From assembly GCF_963576545.1 (NCBI RefSeq), contig NC_083641.1, positions 21,467,523 through 21,531,522 on the forward strand: a stretch of 64,000 bases of DNA, in the 5' to 3' direction. The notes under the pieces are model-generated. The model worked only from the letters and a program-made list of their open reading frames with translations, was not told the origin of the DNA and ran no database searches. Within the stretch, counting starts at the first letter, position 1. Each line of letters starts with the position of its first letter. Position numbers and translations under genes: made by a program. Origin of the DNA: Limanda limanda (Eukaryota; Chordata; Actinopteri; Pleuronectiformes; Pleuronectidae). Below are positions 1 to 14,085 of this stretch, one piece after another.

Positions 1-272
1 CAACACAGATCTGAGGTTCTCTGTTTCGCTGCTGTGGGAGAGAAGCTTTATTTACGCTCACAAACAGTGCAACTCTTGCCCATTAACGTAAATGGATTCT
101 TAAACTCAGTTCTGTTGTGACTAATGAGGAGGCTTATGAAACAAGGCTCCACCTCCATGTGTCATTAAACATACCTGTGCGTTTTTAATAGTGCAATGCT
201 GCAAATCAGGAAGCTCCGGGTGAAACATATGTGGCTCAGAGAAGTTCAAACATCACCTCCCTCCTCGCGCAC

Positions 273-290
273 ACAACAACAACAACAACA
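273..290. repeat. (ACA)n trinucleotide microsatellite
   Basis: Six consecutive ACA units follow a CTCGCGCAC stretch. It is a simple repeat with no sign of coding use. Confidence 0.9.
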
Positions 291-435
291 CGGCACAAAA
301 GAATATGATTTATGAGGAAAATAACTGAGTGTGAGTCAGCTGTGTGTCAAGATGTGGCTGTTTAAGTGACTCAGTCTTCAATGTCTTTCCAACCCTGAGA
401 GCATCTGCACTAACAAAAAGAGATCTGACTGACTG

Positions 436-450
436 AGGGAGAGAGGGAGA

Positions 451-510
<60 letters not shown>

Positions 511-512
511 GA
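436..512. repeat. (GA)n microsatellite
   Basis: About 77 bases of almost pure GA dinucleotide, broken by GGGA, GACAGA and GCGA interruptions. Read on the minus strand it gives a Ser/Leu-rich frame, which is an artefact of the repeat and not a gene. Confidence 0.95.
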
Positions 513-1416
513 AGGCAGCCAGACGCAGAGCACGACTCCCCTGAAGCGAAGCATCTATTGTATCTGACTTGTGCTCGCACGCAGGTGTGTTTTGATTTTA
601 CCACTATTATTTGAAATATAGCCTCAGCTACGCCATTTCAAATTCCCAAAAAGAACCAACGACTGTTAGTCACAGTCGTGCAGATGATGCGGCGTGTGCA
701 GCTTGTTTATGTGGCTGATTAAAGCGACAGAATGGGGCACGGAGATCTGAACAGGGCTCACATGTGATGTGAACCTCAAGAAAGCCCGGAGCCGCTGCTC
801 CACACCACCCGTCACTGCCTCAGACACTTGGTATTCCAGGAAACACTGACTGCAAGACTCCTTACAATCACTTTGACAAGAGGAGCAGAGCACCAGACAG
901 CGGAGGGGGGGGGGCATGTGAGCACAGCGCCGCCACTGGAATTCGGAATATCCGAGAGTAATAGCTTGACCTCCTCCTCACTCTCCCCTCGATCCCTGAT
1001 TAGAAACATGTATTCACTGCGTACTTACTGACGGCCATTTTTTCACTTGTACTACCATCATTTTGTGCGATCCCAGATGAACTGGTGGGGAATCCTGTTG
1101 TTACGCCTCTTATCGCCCTCAAACTTGACAACCAGGATTAAACTACACTCAAGAGAACAGCTGGGCACGGCTGCCGGATGAATACATATGGGCCAAAATT
1201 GCCGTACTTTCCAAAACTCAAATTGCTCCTATTTGATGAGATTGGTGAAGTCAGTTCTCTTAGAAACGGTTTCATTTAACTCTGGGAATTATTTGTCTTT
1301 TTTAGGACAGAAAGGGAACGAGGTGACTCACAGTGCAGGAGATATGCAGAGTTATGCAGGGTCCATGACTGGTGTAGATGCTGCTTGTTAGACGCACGAT
1401 GAGGAGGAGGGGAGGT

Positions 1417-1427
1417 GGGGGGGGGGG
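1417..1427 (+). repeat. oligo-G tract
   Basis: Eleven consecutive G residues inside a purine-rich stretch (1400-1440). It is one of about a dozen G or C homopolymers scattered through the window. Confidence 0.85.
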
Positions 1428-3115
1428 ACGGGGACGACACAGAAGGGAACAGCAGTTCTGTTCCACGCAGTAGCACAAGCTGGCTAATTAGCATTGCCCT
1501 GCCATTCCCTTTGAACCAGCAGAGGACAAGTGGGAGCCATCATATTTCTTTGTTCTCAGAACTGGGTGATTCCCCCCCTGGCTGCAGACACCACAGGGGT
1601 GTGACCACAGCGGGTCAGAGGTGGACAAAATAAGCCCACCTCCCACAGCCTCCCTCACTAAACCCTGCCCAGGGGAATTATCCGGCCCTTTCCCGAAAAC
1701 TACGCCCTCAGCAGTGTACACTAACAGGCTGCATGCTGAATCCAATATAGTGCTTAGATGCGGAGCGGTGACATTTTCGGGGACTCAAACCTTCTCTGAG
1801 CCCCCAAGTCAGATGTTTGGGGGGGGTGTACAGGTACCTACTGCACTTCAGATGCACACAATTATTCTTGGCTGACTGCTCTCTGAAGACAGAGCACGGA
1901 TCATTAGCTCTGTCCTCTCGTGCGCTGGGTTTTAATTAATAGTTTTGTGCTATATGATGTACAATTTTAAACACTGTGTTTATGTGTTGCTGCAGTGATT
2001 TGGGGAGTGTTTAATGGCTCCTCTCAGGTTAGTTAGAGACGCAGGCGGTGGAGAGAAGCATTTTTGTATCACACATGGGTCACATCATCGGCAACACTTG
2101 GCAAAATTTGTTAAGTGGTCTAGGAAAGAGAGTAATTAATCATAGAGCGGCCAACATATCCGACAGTTAGGAATCACCAAACAGGACGAGAACCGAGAAG
2201 ATCAGGACTTGTGCACCTCCCAACTTCAGGAAAGTGAGCCAGTGAAATGACACCTCGGACCCGGCTCTACACTGGTAGGTAGTACAGAGCGCTGTGAGCC
2301 CTCAAAGCACAGAGGTGCGTCATTAGGCATTTTACTTGCTGAAATATCTCGACAGTGTCTTCTCACTGTAACGATGACAAAGTAGAAGAGATGATGAAAA
2401 TGTCGACAGGCTCAAAGCAATAACTTTAACGTGCAGTAACGAGTGGTGGAGGAGAGAGAGCATCGTGGCCTTATTTTGCTCCGAGTCTTCCCTTTCAGTC
2501 TAGACAGATATATGTTCCCTTAAGTCACTGGTGGGGGGTGGATGGAGTCTGCAGGACCATTTCATCTGCATATAGTTCATTATAAATCCCAGATGGATCC
2601 ACTAAGTTGAGTTGAGTTTAGTTCATCGTTATTGGTCGGCTGAGTATTGCATGACTGGACTAGCAGGACCGTTTTAGGTGTGTCCCCATTAGCCATCTCT
2701 CTTTCACAATGAATCTGAACAAACAGTTTTTATGGTCAGACTCCTTTAGTGACTCCTTTTCTCTAAAAGCACTTCTGACAAATCTGGTGACTTTGTGGAC
2801 AAACCCTCAGCTGCTCTCTCTAATGCCCTGCGAGCGAGAGGCACACCTCTGTGCTTCTACTGTGTTCAGTGAGCGGCAGAGAGGCGGAGCAGCAGTTTGT
2901 TACCCGGACGGAGGCTGTGCACTATAGCTGCTTTCAGGTTAATGATGCTTGTAACCAAGACAGACGTACAATACATAACAACAAAAAGAAAAGAAATATC
3001 CCACCGACGAAAATGTCACGAGGGCTTGTGGTGATATGAGCTGATGATGGTGTCTGTTGGTGTCTGTGTGTTGTAAAGAAAATCACGTGATCTCTGCAGT
3101 GGGGTTAATACGTCA

Positions 3116-3584
3116 CTTCCTGCCTCTGCACGAAATGGCAGCTCCCCAAAAGTGAAGCCAGAATCTTGATCGCTACCTAGTGGCTGGTTACAGTATGGGA
3201 CACAAACCCTGCCACTGTTTTAGTGATGAGACATGAACCAAACTGAGACGTGTTGTACATGTTGAAGACATTTTCCTGTTTCTGTCATTTGAGGTATTTT
3301 TTATCACACTGATTTATGTTCAAGTGCTCATTTTCCACTAAGTTTGGGTTTAATTACTTATTTGATTCTATTAAAACAGGGTGAAGCTTCCATGATTGAC
3401 AGCTGAGGCTGACTCACGATTGATCAAGCGTGTATATCAGCCAGACCTCGACAGCGCGGCTCCGTCCCTTGATCGCTACGGCGCCTACTCGTGCAAGATG
3501 ACAGCGTTTTCATCCAGAATATTTTAGCTTGATTTCTGAATAGTGGGAGGAAGTGTCGTGCATCTTTACAAACCTGGACCTTAA
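3116..3584 (+). mobile_element. teleost high-copy interspersed repeat, copy 1
   Basis: The stretch matches my memory of a repeat common in percomorph genomes. Landmarks in order are GCTCCCCAAAAGTGAAGCC, a CTAGTGGCTGGTTACAGTAT block, CATTTTCCACTAAGTTTGG, CATGATTGACAGCTGAGGC, and GTGGGAGGAAGTGTCGTGC near the right end. It encodes no long frame. A second, shorter and inverted copy lies at 36116-36222, which supports dispersal within this window. The superfamily cannot be assigned, since I see no clear terminal inverted repeats or target duplication. Confidence 0.65.
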
Positions 3585-5141
3585 CTCTTATTTCTAAAAG
3601 ATCGGTTTAATGTACAATTTGTTCTGATAATCTCGAATCGTAAAAGCAGGCTCAATGTTCTGTCGAAAATCAACATACTGTTCGAATATAAAGAGACACA
3701 CTCCCACACACTCTATAAGCCTGCAGACATTATATCCTGTTGTGCATCGCTGTTTCTGTATTTATCTCTATTATTTCTGACAGAAGCTCCCTGTGTGTGT
3801 TCAACGTGTTCAATAGCAATATGTTAATGTTTGCTTATCTCTGTTTTGATTTATGATTTGTTTAGATGCATGTCTGTTTTGCATCTTTCTATACGTTTGT
3901 TGACAGAAGTGTTTGAAGGCAGCCACTCACAACCTGTGCCAACTTCCCTCCATGTCTGAACATACCTGGCCAACAAAGCTGATAAGGATTAAACCAACTC
4001 CACCCATATGGCTGTTTAAACTGTGTGCGGAAAAGAAACGCTGCTGAAAAGAAGAAATTGTAAAAAAGAATTTGACCCAGTTCTTTTCTGCACCTGTAGT
4101 TTCATTGTCTTTTTTGTAATGAATTCCCACCGGTGATCTGCACAGAACTGCGTCTTCGATCTGCTGATGCACCACTGCTAACGCAACATTTTCAGCACAG
4201 TCGCTCCAGCTGAAGGCGGAGCTGCAGCCGCTCGCGCTCACTGTGCAGCGCCTGGGAAAATACAACACACTCACCGGATATCAAGCCCTGGTCTCCATCG
4301 CTGGTTTCACATCAGCATACTGTTCAGCTGGCGGCGAGAGGTTCAATGCTGAGGCGGGTGACTCCCGTGGGTGTGACAGGAAATACAGCACCTGTAAGGA
4401 GAAAAACATGTTTAGCCTTCTCATTGGGCCTGGGACCCTGTTACAGCCGAGGCAAGTTAGCACACTGCGCTGAGAGATGCCAGGAGTCTGGTGGTTTCAA
4501 ACACATTTCCGGATGTTTATCATCTGCTTCGAGTCAGGATTCTAGGAGGACGCAGGCAACATTCCTCAGCCGACGGAGAAGCAGTCATACATTCATAATC
4601 TCATTTCCACTTGGCAGCTTTGGGTGAGATATGTACGCTGATCTGATTATGAAACAACAGGAAAGAAGCATAAGCAGCAGGAGAGGCCCCAGAAAAACAG
4701 CGCTGGAGATACCCTGACTATGAATGTGTGCCCTGTCATTAATATTTCACTGCATCATTGTAGCTAAAGAAGAAGAACAAAGTGTAAAGGGGAGCGTAAT
4801 GAAAAATTAATCATGTTTTGACACGGATTTGGAATTTATCCGTGCAAAACAAAGAACGGGCGAGTCTCCTGCTCGCGATGGGAGTTTGTGTGGGAGAAAG
4901 TAAAGTGATTAATGCAGCTAAATAATCACAGCACACCTTAACATGCGGTTTTTGCACCAACTGATGAAGATGGATGAAGATGAGGATCACTTGACTATTT
5001 TTTACTGCGACCGTTCCCCCCCCACTCACACTGGACAGAGGTGACTGCCAAGGTCACAGACCCTCAGTATCCGAAACAAATTCAAAACATGCTCATTGAC
5101 ATGTCTCAGCTCTGCCTGCAGTGCAGCAGCACACAATCCGG

Positions 5142-5193
5142 GGGAGAGAGAGAGAAAAAGAGAGAGGGAGAGGGAGAGAGGGAGAGAGAGAGA
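5142..5193. repeat. (GA)n/(GGGAGA)n microsatellite
   Basis: Purine-only tract of GAGA and GGGAGA units with one AAAA interruption. Frames running through it give Arg/Glu-rich artefacts. Confidence 0.9.
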
Positions 5194-5508
5194 TTACCAT
5201 ATCACTCGCATTTGTCTGCAGAGAGCCTTCATGCATTAAAAAACAGAATTCTCCACTCAGGTTCCTCCGCCATCTCGACTGTACATCAATTTGTATTCAG
5301 AGAGGGACTTCAGGCTTGTCACCTTCAGCTTTTCATCCACCAATGAAGTATTTATGATGCAAGCTTTTGCTTTTTTTGATACGTCATCTCAATCATCCCG
5401 GGCTGAGTCGCTGCTGTCATGTCAGAGTTTAAGAAATGAGGGGGAGAAACAAAGTAAGATTGTAAGTGTCACAAAATCCAGGGTTGATAATTTCACGGCC
5501 ACCACTCT

Positions 5509-5524
5509 TGTGTGTGTGTGTGTG
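5509..5524. repeat. (TG)n microsatellite
   Basis: Eight TG units. Confidence 0.85.
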
Positions 5525-6354
5525 CGGAAGTCAGAGTGACAGTGAGTTGTGTGACTGTGATGTGATAGTGAGCAGCCACTGGGAGGGAGGTGCTCGACGT
5601 TTGAATTTGTTTCAAACAAAAAGCCCTTACGCGACCCGACTGGTCCAACAACGGATTTTTCATTCTTATCTTAATTTCCAAGCATCGGATCGTCACCTGG
5701 CCTTGTGTGATACGTCGGGTGTGAGCCCAGGACAAGCCGTTCTCACTTAATCTCCAACATGGCTCCTGTTCACTCTATCAAACACTCTACCACCTTGCTC
5801 CATTTTGTTCTCCCAGCCACAAGACTCTACCTCTCTTTTCTCATTTCTCCGTTTTGCTTTCTCCTCCTGGTCCTTCTATCAAGTGAAAAGACAGAAACAA
5901 AAATCCTCAGTGCCAGGCAACCTTGGCCGAAGGACATTCTCCGTCAAGTCATTATCTATCACTGTGATTCCTTCCTATCTGAGCAAGACAAAGACAGTTG
6001 TTAGGGAGACAGACAGCCTCCACTGCTGCCGGCTTTGTTACTTGGAATACTGTGGTTTGACAACGGGGGCGGCTGAGACTTCTCTTTTTTAACTCACCAA
6101 AGTTATATTCTGTCTGTCAATTCACACAGAGACATCTAGGTATGTGCAGCATAAATAAATGTAAGGCCAGACAGATGCAGGAATGATGAAAAACTTTTCT
6201 TTTTAGCTCTTTCATAACAAAACAACCTTAACCTTGATTTTTCACCTTTATAATGAGCACGTTTTCTTGAAATGAACAACACTCGATAGATATGGAGCTA
6301 CAAATAGACTTTGAACATAAATAGTCGAATGCATCTGCAGTGAAAGCATCATCT

Positions 6355-6380
6355 TTATATATATAAATATATATATATAT
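6355..6380. repeat. (TA)n microsatellite
   Basis: TA/AT dinucleotide run interrupted once by AAA. Confidence 0.85.
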
Positions 6381-7812
6381 CAATGAGATTGCTGAGTGAA
6401 TAAATATGATTTTATAAGAATGATGTATGATTATGAATTAAAGATTTCCTCTGCCTACAGCAAGTAACAGGATAAGCGGAATAGAGTGAAGATGATTTAT
6501 TTTTGAAAGATGTCATAATTTATACTCCTTGTCGTCGCATTTAAAATACAAATTAAATATTAAGAAAACGTTGTCTGATTTGTCTCCCTGCTGTCTTAAG
6601 GAGAGGGAGGATCTTTTTCTTTTCATGCATCAGCTCAGTAAAAGCAGTTCAGGAAACCTCTGCAAAAACCTTCAGGCATCTCATTACATCTGATCCTGCT
6701 GACCATCTAGGGAGACAAAAGCATGCCTCAGAGCTCCAATCAATTATAGATTTGAGTGAATGCATTCATATCGAAGAAAGTCGCCTTTCTTTGTGCACCA
6801 TTTCCCGGATATCGACAGAAGTGATGGGATTTCCTGAGCTTACTGGCAGGTAAGCAAGGAGCCTTGGGGTGTAAGACGACAGCAGTGTGGGAAATTAATT
6901 CAACCACAGCAGTGTGAAGAGGGTTTGGTGTATTTAACACATACACTTTCATTATTTTCAAATGACTGCGGTAAAGGTTTGGGTCAGAAATTAATTTTTT
7001 CTTTAACGAGTTCCTCTTTTCCGTATCTATAGTGACTGCCGTGCCTGAGTTGAAGACGAGTACTAAAGCAGCCGTAGCTGTAACACGCTTATTAAAAGGA
7101 CATTCTCAATGTCATCATGACTCAGCAGTGGGCTGACAGAGCCGCTCGTTGAGGAAACGTCGATGCTGTTCAGAGGTGTAGAGTAGCCTGATACTTGTCA
7201 TAACTGTGAGGTCAAACTCATCCTCAGCAGATCCATGAAACTGAACGCACAAGAGCTTTTCCCCCTGTTCCCCGGCTTTAATGTAATTTCCCCCTCACGT
7301 CAGCACTTTGATTAATGATTTTATTTACACACAGGATCACAAACACTATATGGCCAGATATCAATCATAGTATTTCACGCATTCACAGCCTTTCAGAAAC
7401 AGTGTTGCCACAGTCAAAGCCTAATTAAATCTAACTAGGTGTGCATAAACAGCAAAGGCCCCAGACTGCCAACATATTGAAGACACTGAATGCGCAGACA
7501 CAGTGTGTTTAAATCCCTCTGATTTATTCCTGTTTTAGCAGAGTCAACTGGGGACAAACCCAGAGAAGTGAGATGATTATCAAGGACGAGCAGCTGTTTC
7601 TGTCTTGGGCCATTGCTGCTAATCTGAAACAGCATCAGAGTCTAATGAACGCTGCCATCCCACCGGCCTGACTCCGACTGAACAGAGCGCTGTACTCCAG
7701 ATGAGATAAAACAGGCTCAAAGAAAACTGCTGGTAGGAGCAGTTTGATTGAATAATTAGCTTTTTATTAACTTCTACAAACCTTCGGCCTTAGAGGTCAA
7801 GAACAAATGCAG

Positions 7813-7841
7813 GGTGTGTGTCTCTGTGTGTGTGTGTGTGT
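7813..7841. repeat. (TG)n microsatellite
   Basis: TG run interrupted once by TCTC. A Cys/Val-rich frame through it is an artefact. Confidence 0.85.
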
Positions 7842-8829
7842 TGTTTGCTTACGAGTGTGTCCCTCAGCCGATCGATACTCAAGAATGTGCTGCTGCTATA
7901 GAGGGCAAGGTTACCAAGTGAAGGAACTAAATAAGCAGGTCAGGATCACAAAAACTCCTGTCTCAGCGTTAATTAAGGCCGGGTCCAGCAGACAAGAGCG
8001 ATGGATCAGGATCACATGTTCAGGTCATCTGGAATGCATTGAGGTGCACACGGGATATTCTTCCTCGAAATAACACCAGCATGGGTTTGATTTAGGGTTT
8101 GGACGTAGAGTTAGTTTTTGCTTACGCTGGCAGATCCTCGAATCCAGATAAAGAAATTTTATTTTTACATTGTGATCGGAAATTTACAGTCCAGTTCAAT
8201 GAGAGCTATATCTGCAGCTTGTGACTCATCTACCAAATATCTTAATTTATGCATCAATATTTCAGTCTGTAAAATGTCCGAAAATAGAGGAAAATGCCCA
8301 CTGAGCCCAAAGATATGTATTCACAAAGACCAACAATATACCAGTATACAGAAATATTCAATTTAGGAATATATAATACAAATAGTCACCATTAACTCTA
8401 ATCCAGCTTTTAAAAGTAACACTTAATAAGCTGTTTGTACTACAAATGATCCCATTGTAATACAATCCATTATGTTATCATTATTATATCTTCTGTCAAC
8501 ATTTATAACTTCTCCATTATTCATCTATGTATGAACGGATGATAACACAGCTGTAGCCCTACTTAATGGTGATTTATGATTACACATAAAAACAAATCCT
8601 GTTAATATCCCATTAACTGTTTACACACATACTAATCATTCACAGGCAGCGTTCAATGATCTACAATCATAAAAAAACATGAACCTCAGGTTTGTTCTGA
8701 ACCTTGGAAAATTTTATCTAGCAAAATAACCTGAGAGAAGGTCCACTTGCAGGCGCTTCGTGTGGCCTTCACATGTGAATAGAGTTTACTCAGTTGTCAT
8801 GGAGAGGTGAGGAAATTTAGTTCAGCGTT

Positions 8830-9005
8830 TTTTATCATTTCACTTTATCAGGATCCCCATCAGCTACAGCCTTGAGGCAGCTTTTCTCCCCAAGGTCCTT
8901 AAAACCGACTTAGCTTGGTAATAATGCAACTATTAAAACATTACTCATAACATCACAAGATAGAAGCAGCGAAGGCTAAAACATGCGCACAGACAACACA
9001 CACTC
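8830..9005 (-). mobile_element. LINE 3'-end-like fragment, antisense
   Basis: On the plus strand the block AGGATCCCCATCAGCTAC, then CCTTGAGGCAGCTTTTCTCC and CCCAAGGTCC, followed by A-rich DNA with ACAACACA motifs, resembles the reverse complement of a LINE 3' end common in ray-finned fish. That end ends in a sense-strand GGGGATCC(T)GATAAA motif. The fragment is diverged and I cannot assign a LINE clade. There is no coding sequence. Confidence 0.5.
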
Positions 9006-12000
9006 CTACCGAATCATAAATCAGTTTATATGAAAAGCTGTGTTTAAATGTTAGTGAAAAAGAAGCGTGTCACTCCACTGTTCCACCTTTGAAATTATAA
9101 AACACTCGTTTTACAATAACATTCAGTATAATGAGAAAATAAAGAATATTCCACTCCAATGTTCCCTTTCCATTATTTATGGTAATTATGCATAACTTTT
9201 CTCTTCCTCTAATAACCAATTAACATGTAACAAATACAAAATACAAAAATGGTTTTCTCCACCTCCTCAAGTGAGGTGCCATTAAAACATTTTTTTAATA
9301 GCATCCATTTTGCTGAAGAATCAAACGAAAACTTCACTAGTAAGTCTGACACTATAATTCAAGACTCGTATTCAACTTTAAACCTATAACTCATCAGTGC
9401 TCTGTGTATCACACAGTGGGTTGGATCTCCCTACAGTCGAGATGAAATAACCATCTCTCCCGTTGCAGCTTCCAGACTTCCTCATATCGCTTCTCTCATT
9501 TAAATCTCATATCTACAGAAAATGATCCAGTAACTACTTAACCTTACATATCCCTCATGCACGCACTAATGTTGGCAGAGCTGGTTTCAGGCTATGCACC
9601 ATTAAAATAGAATGAACTGCGAACTGCACTCGAACTAGAGTCTTCAACTTTCCCTGGAGGTTTTAAAGCTGCCTTATCTGATGAGTTTTGATTATGAAAA
9701 TGTTTTTTTTTTTTTTACCATTCCTCTCCTCTTAGATCCTTGCGTTGTGTAATTGTGCTCCCTTTGTTTTTCGTTGATTGTGTTTCTGTGATTGTCTATT
9801 TTAGAAAAAGAGATTTTAATCTTTGAGAGGCTGCCTGATTAAATATAATAACAATCATTGATTCTGCTATTTCTGTACCACTTCCTAATCAATTATTCAG
9901 CTGATTAATTATTTATGTCCTGATCAGTCCTTTCTAACAACAGCACTAACATTAGTCAAATACCAGCACAGGTTCGCTTGAGGTTATTGACTGGAAATAT
10001 TTTATTATAAATAAAGATAATACGTTGATACATTATCTACTATTCATAGACACGTGTCCCATTAAATAAGTATTTGTACTAAATACAACATATATGATTG
10101 TAGCTATGATACATAGAATTCTCATTAATTAAACATGTATTTTTTGTTCGCAGGAATTACAGAATTAGAATGTCCTTATCTTTATTTTTAACATTACAGG
10201 AGTTCAAATAATGTGCAAATTAACAGAATGTTACTTTGTCATAAAACAAAGTATTATACAATGGGACATTTTAACTTGAAGATGATGCTAGAGGAAATTA
10301 TCACAAAAATTCAGAAGGATCATCAACACGTCCAACAAATATCAAGGCAGTCTAACTAACAGCTTTGTTTGTGTGGCTCAAAGAATAATCAGAGATCATC
10401 AAAAATTGTGAGGCTTCGTTGTCTGGATTGACAATAAAAGATTGCACAAATATTCATGTCAATCCAACCAATAGTTTGGTTACACATTTCAGTCTGGTTA
10501 AAAACGACGGAGCCAACAGACTAATGCTGCCATCGCCACAGCCGCGCTGCCAAGATAAGTGTTTGAATTGACTAATCGTTTAATTGATTAATGTTTTCAC
10601 TTCTGACAGAATCCGTGGGACAAAAGGGAGAAAAAACTCTGCCATCCAAGTTATTAAAAAAGGACATAACAGGAGATATAAAGCAGTGCAATTTGGGTAA
10701 AAGTAGAAAGATCTCAGTTGTTTTGTGCAAACTGCTCTGTGAAATGTCTCTAAGATCGTTTTTGGCTCCAGTTACACTCAAATACTTTGGGGGAAGTAGT
10801 GGACATGATTTAGAGATATGATCAGCCAAAAGCTTGTAAAATCTCATAGTAGGTCATAGCTTACTACACATCAAACATCCTAATATGATATTAATCCAAA
10901 GCAACCGGCGAGTTATGAATCATTTAACCACAGATTGCAGCGAGTTGATATAAATGTTAAAGTGAAGTTTTTCATTCAGCTTATAAAGTGTAATTTATCT
11001 TTTTTTTGCTCCTTTAAGACACAATTTCTACACTAACTCAAAAAAACACTAACTTTATAGTTGTAAAACACAACAAAACCAACACAAGGCTCACTTACTT
11101 GCATTTGTTATGGTTTTTAAACACATCATATAATTTCCATTGGCTATGTTTGCCAAATGGTAAAGACGAAATACCTCTAATGTGTAAAAAGTAGTATAAA
11201 TCATTGTTGGGGAGTGTGAAATACTCTTTAAAAGACAAGCTCATGTGCAAGTGGATCCATCTCCTGTGAGTCTCAGTGTGTTGGATCAAACTCAAGCTAT
11301 ATTTTCCCAGGAGAACAAATTTGCGCACTGGGATTAGATTTTTACATTCCCCTAATTCCCAAAGGACTGTTTTGCAAAGCGGTTCCACAAATTACGCACA
11401 TAATCCTTCCACAGGCAGGTCTGTACATCTTCCTGAGACAGGCACGGGTTTTGGCACTGGCACGGTCTGCACGGTGCAGTTTATGGAAATCTTCGGGGGG
11501 GGGTTTGACATGTTCATGTCACGTCAACAGGAGGATTTATTACCCGGGTTTAAATGAATGAATAGTAGTTGAATCTTCATGTGGCTGTGAGCTGACATGA
11601 CATGATTAATTTGAATGGCAAACAAGGGCTCCCACCACTCAAGCAGCTATTATTAAAAACCCAAAACAATAATTAATCTAAAGTTTTGTTCTATTATTTT
11701 TGCTGTGCTGTGTTTGTGACCTGCTTGGGTGAATATATCTCACTTCATTAAATGTTGCAAAAAGAGAATACCAAACAGCTCACGATGAAGAACGCTCCAA
11801 TTTTAGATCACCCTGTAGTTGTCAAAGAACAGTGCGAGGTGGTGTAGCCGTCTGACTGTCTAATGCCATTAGCACGTTGCTTCAGATCAGCAATAATAAC
11901 ACTTTAATGATTTTGTGCCGCTATAATAAGAAAAGCCTGGTTTGATGCACCAAATCAAGGTTTTACAGCTGCCTGCACTGCCCCACTGAGCTTTAACCTG

Positions 12001-13801
12001 AAAATGCAAATCGACTTCATGAAAACCAAGTGATTTCATGGTTCACTGACAAACACATACGCATATGGACTGCAGTCGCGAAGAAAAAACGTAATATACA
12101 GGAGGGGGGGTATGCATATGAATCTTACCTTAATCCCTAATAATTCAGTCCTATTCATCTTGCACATCTGTGCTGCACCATCACACTTTCTTCTTTTTGG
12201 GATGATTTAAAAACACACACACACACACACACATACACAGCTATAAGAAGCCATCAGTATTTACAGTATGTTGAAAAGACTTGGTCCTCTGTTCACAAAT
12301 TCGAGCATGAAGATTACAAGGGCTTAGCACGACAAGTATTAGCATATCGTGTTACATACAAGCCTCTGAGCAGGGGTTATGAGGGAGTAATGGAGCTGCC
12401 TTGAGCTGGTTTAAATTTTTTACAATTAATTATATTTTCTCCAGAAAAATGTGCAATAAAAGTATTGGCACCTTTGCTGCATAATCCCTTTATACAGATC
12501 AATGATTCTGGGGGATTCTCATTCAACAGATTTTAAAGCTGGGGAGAGAAAAAAGCTTTTATTATTTTTATTACGCCCTCTCCTCCAATAAAGTAGGAGG
12601 CCAAACCATTTTGCAGAGCCCGAGCATGAGCGTAATTTGCTAAATGAATGTGACAAGTCGTCTGGAAACAGGAGCTGGGACTAACTATGAATCATTCTTA
12701 GTCGCCAGATATTTCTTCCTTATTTACCATCTCCAAATAATGTCAGCGTTGGGCCCGAGCGCTGCCAGAGCTGTCACTTTGACAGGTTGTGGAGGTGGCG
12801 GTGCAGCAGTCATCAACAAAACAGGTTAAAAAACAAGAACTCTTCATTTCCTTCCCCTGGTGAAAACATCCCAATTCTCTCCAGGCTGGTAAATACTCAA
12901 GCTTTTGTGATTTCGTGTTTCATTCTTGAATTTATTGCCGACCGTGGCAGGATTTGTCTGTCAAGGCACGTCGGGATGAAGAGACCAAACAGGAAGGGAG
13001 AGCGTTGATAATATCGTTTGCAATATGTCAAAAGAAGATTAGAGGGAGGAGATCTGATTTCCTCGGTTTCGCTCTCGCTAGTGCAGAATCCCCAAAATTA
13101 ATTTAGTTTATTTTTCCTTAGTCGCTTTCTTGTAATACAAATTAAATAAACATAGCAGCACTACAAGCACACTGTGAAACACATTAGCTACAGCAATTGA
13201 GATATGCTTTTGTTGCCTCCATTTTTCCATCTGGTGATGTTTGCTGTCGTCATCGACACCTTGAAAAGGCAAAAGACAACTTTCTATTATCAAGAGGTGA
13301 ATGTTTAAGTTGCAGAATTGAATTCCCGTTGACAATTGACACTACAAATGACACCATCTGCTTTTGGATTAGCGCGCTATAAACCTTGATGCCACCGGGT
13401 AGGAAATCTCCTGGGGAAACGACACCTCGATTTAGAGTGCTAAACTACAACAGGAAGAGAAGAGATTTCGTTTCCCCAGGTAGTGGAAGTGGCAGACGAT
13501 GGAACAAACAGAGTTACTGTTTGGAGAGCCCTGTTGTCGGAGGAGGTTAAGAAGGTGAAGGAGAAATTCACTCGATGGAGAGAACTCTGGGATTTGAGAG
13601 GCTTCAAAACCAACATGATTTCGACTCGATCAGAAAATAACAAAAGCTTTCCTCCTACTAACACAACCCGGGTGTTTTACTTTATCATTGCACTGGAAAG
13701 GGAAAGAAATTCAGACCTTGCAACAGTGACATTGGAACGTTGTCATTACTTATGGGTTGAGATCTTCCTCCTGTTTGTGTCCTGTATCCTGAAATGACAT
13801 T
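9006..13801. other. gene-free AT-rich stretch
   Basis: AT-rich DNA with no supportable gene, a T-run around 9703-9717 and one CA microsatellite. A pair of overlapping frames on opposite strands at 10572-10847 shows no domain. Nothing else is recognised. Confidence 0.5.
12213..12232. repeat. (AC)n microsatellite
   Basis: Ten AC units, followed by ATACACAG. Confidence 0.9.
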
Positions 13802-14085
13802 AAAAAGGTCCAGTGTGTAAGATTTAGGTGAAAGGGATCTATTGGCAGAAATTGAATATAAAATAATCCTAGTGACGTTTTCACTAGCGTGTTTCATCTA
13901 AATTATACAAATTGCGGTTTTCTATACCCTAGAATGGGCCTTTATATTAAAATAGATCAGGAGCGGGTCCACCATGTTTTTTACAGTAGCCCTGACATCT
14001 TTTGAGTTCTTTATGACCACTGAGGGCTGCCATAGGTTCTCCTTCATGTCTGGAAGGGAGGGTGAAGAGAGGTATTCATTCTGTC
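13802..14085 (+). mobile_element. MITE-like teleost repeat, right end missing
   Basis: It begins AAAAGGTCCAGTGTGTAAG and continues with landmarks GGGATCTATTGGCAGAAATT, ATCCTAGTGACGTTTTCAC, CCACCATGTTTTTTACAG and GGAAGGGAGGGTGAAGAG. From memory this is a high-copy percomorph element whose intact form ends in the inverted complement of its start. The expected right terminus (CACTGGACCTT-like) is not found after about 14085, so this copy is truncated or its right end has been replaced. Confidence 0.7.

Larger units (their letters stand above)
1..3100. other. gene-free stretch with microsatellites and oligo-G tracts
   Basis: I see no supportable gene here. Open frames are short and overlap on both strands. 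The visible structure is an (ACA)n and a (GA)n microsatellite near the left end and G homopolymers at 905-914, 1417-1427 and 1819-1826. The rest reads as unique non-coding DNA. Confidence 0.6.
3585..8829. other. gene-free stretch with microsatellites
   Basis: I find no supportable gene. Apart from GA, TG and AT simple repeats the sequence looks unique. Open frames of 80 to 115 codons occur (for example 3927-4274 minus) but show no recognisable domain or codon bias and have competing frames on the other strand. Confidence 0.55.

Noticed and set aside
410..604. Minus-strand frame rich in Ser and Leu
   Set aside because: It is the translation of the (GA)n microsatellite.
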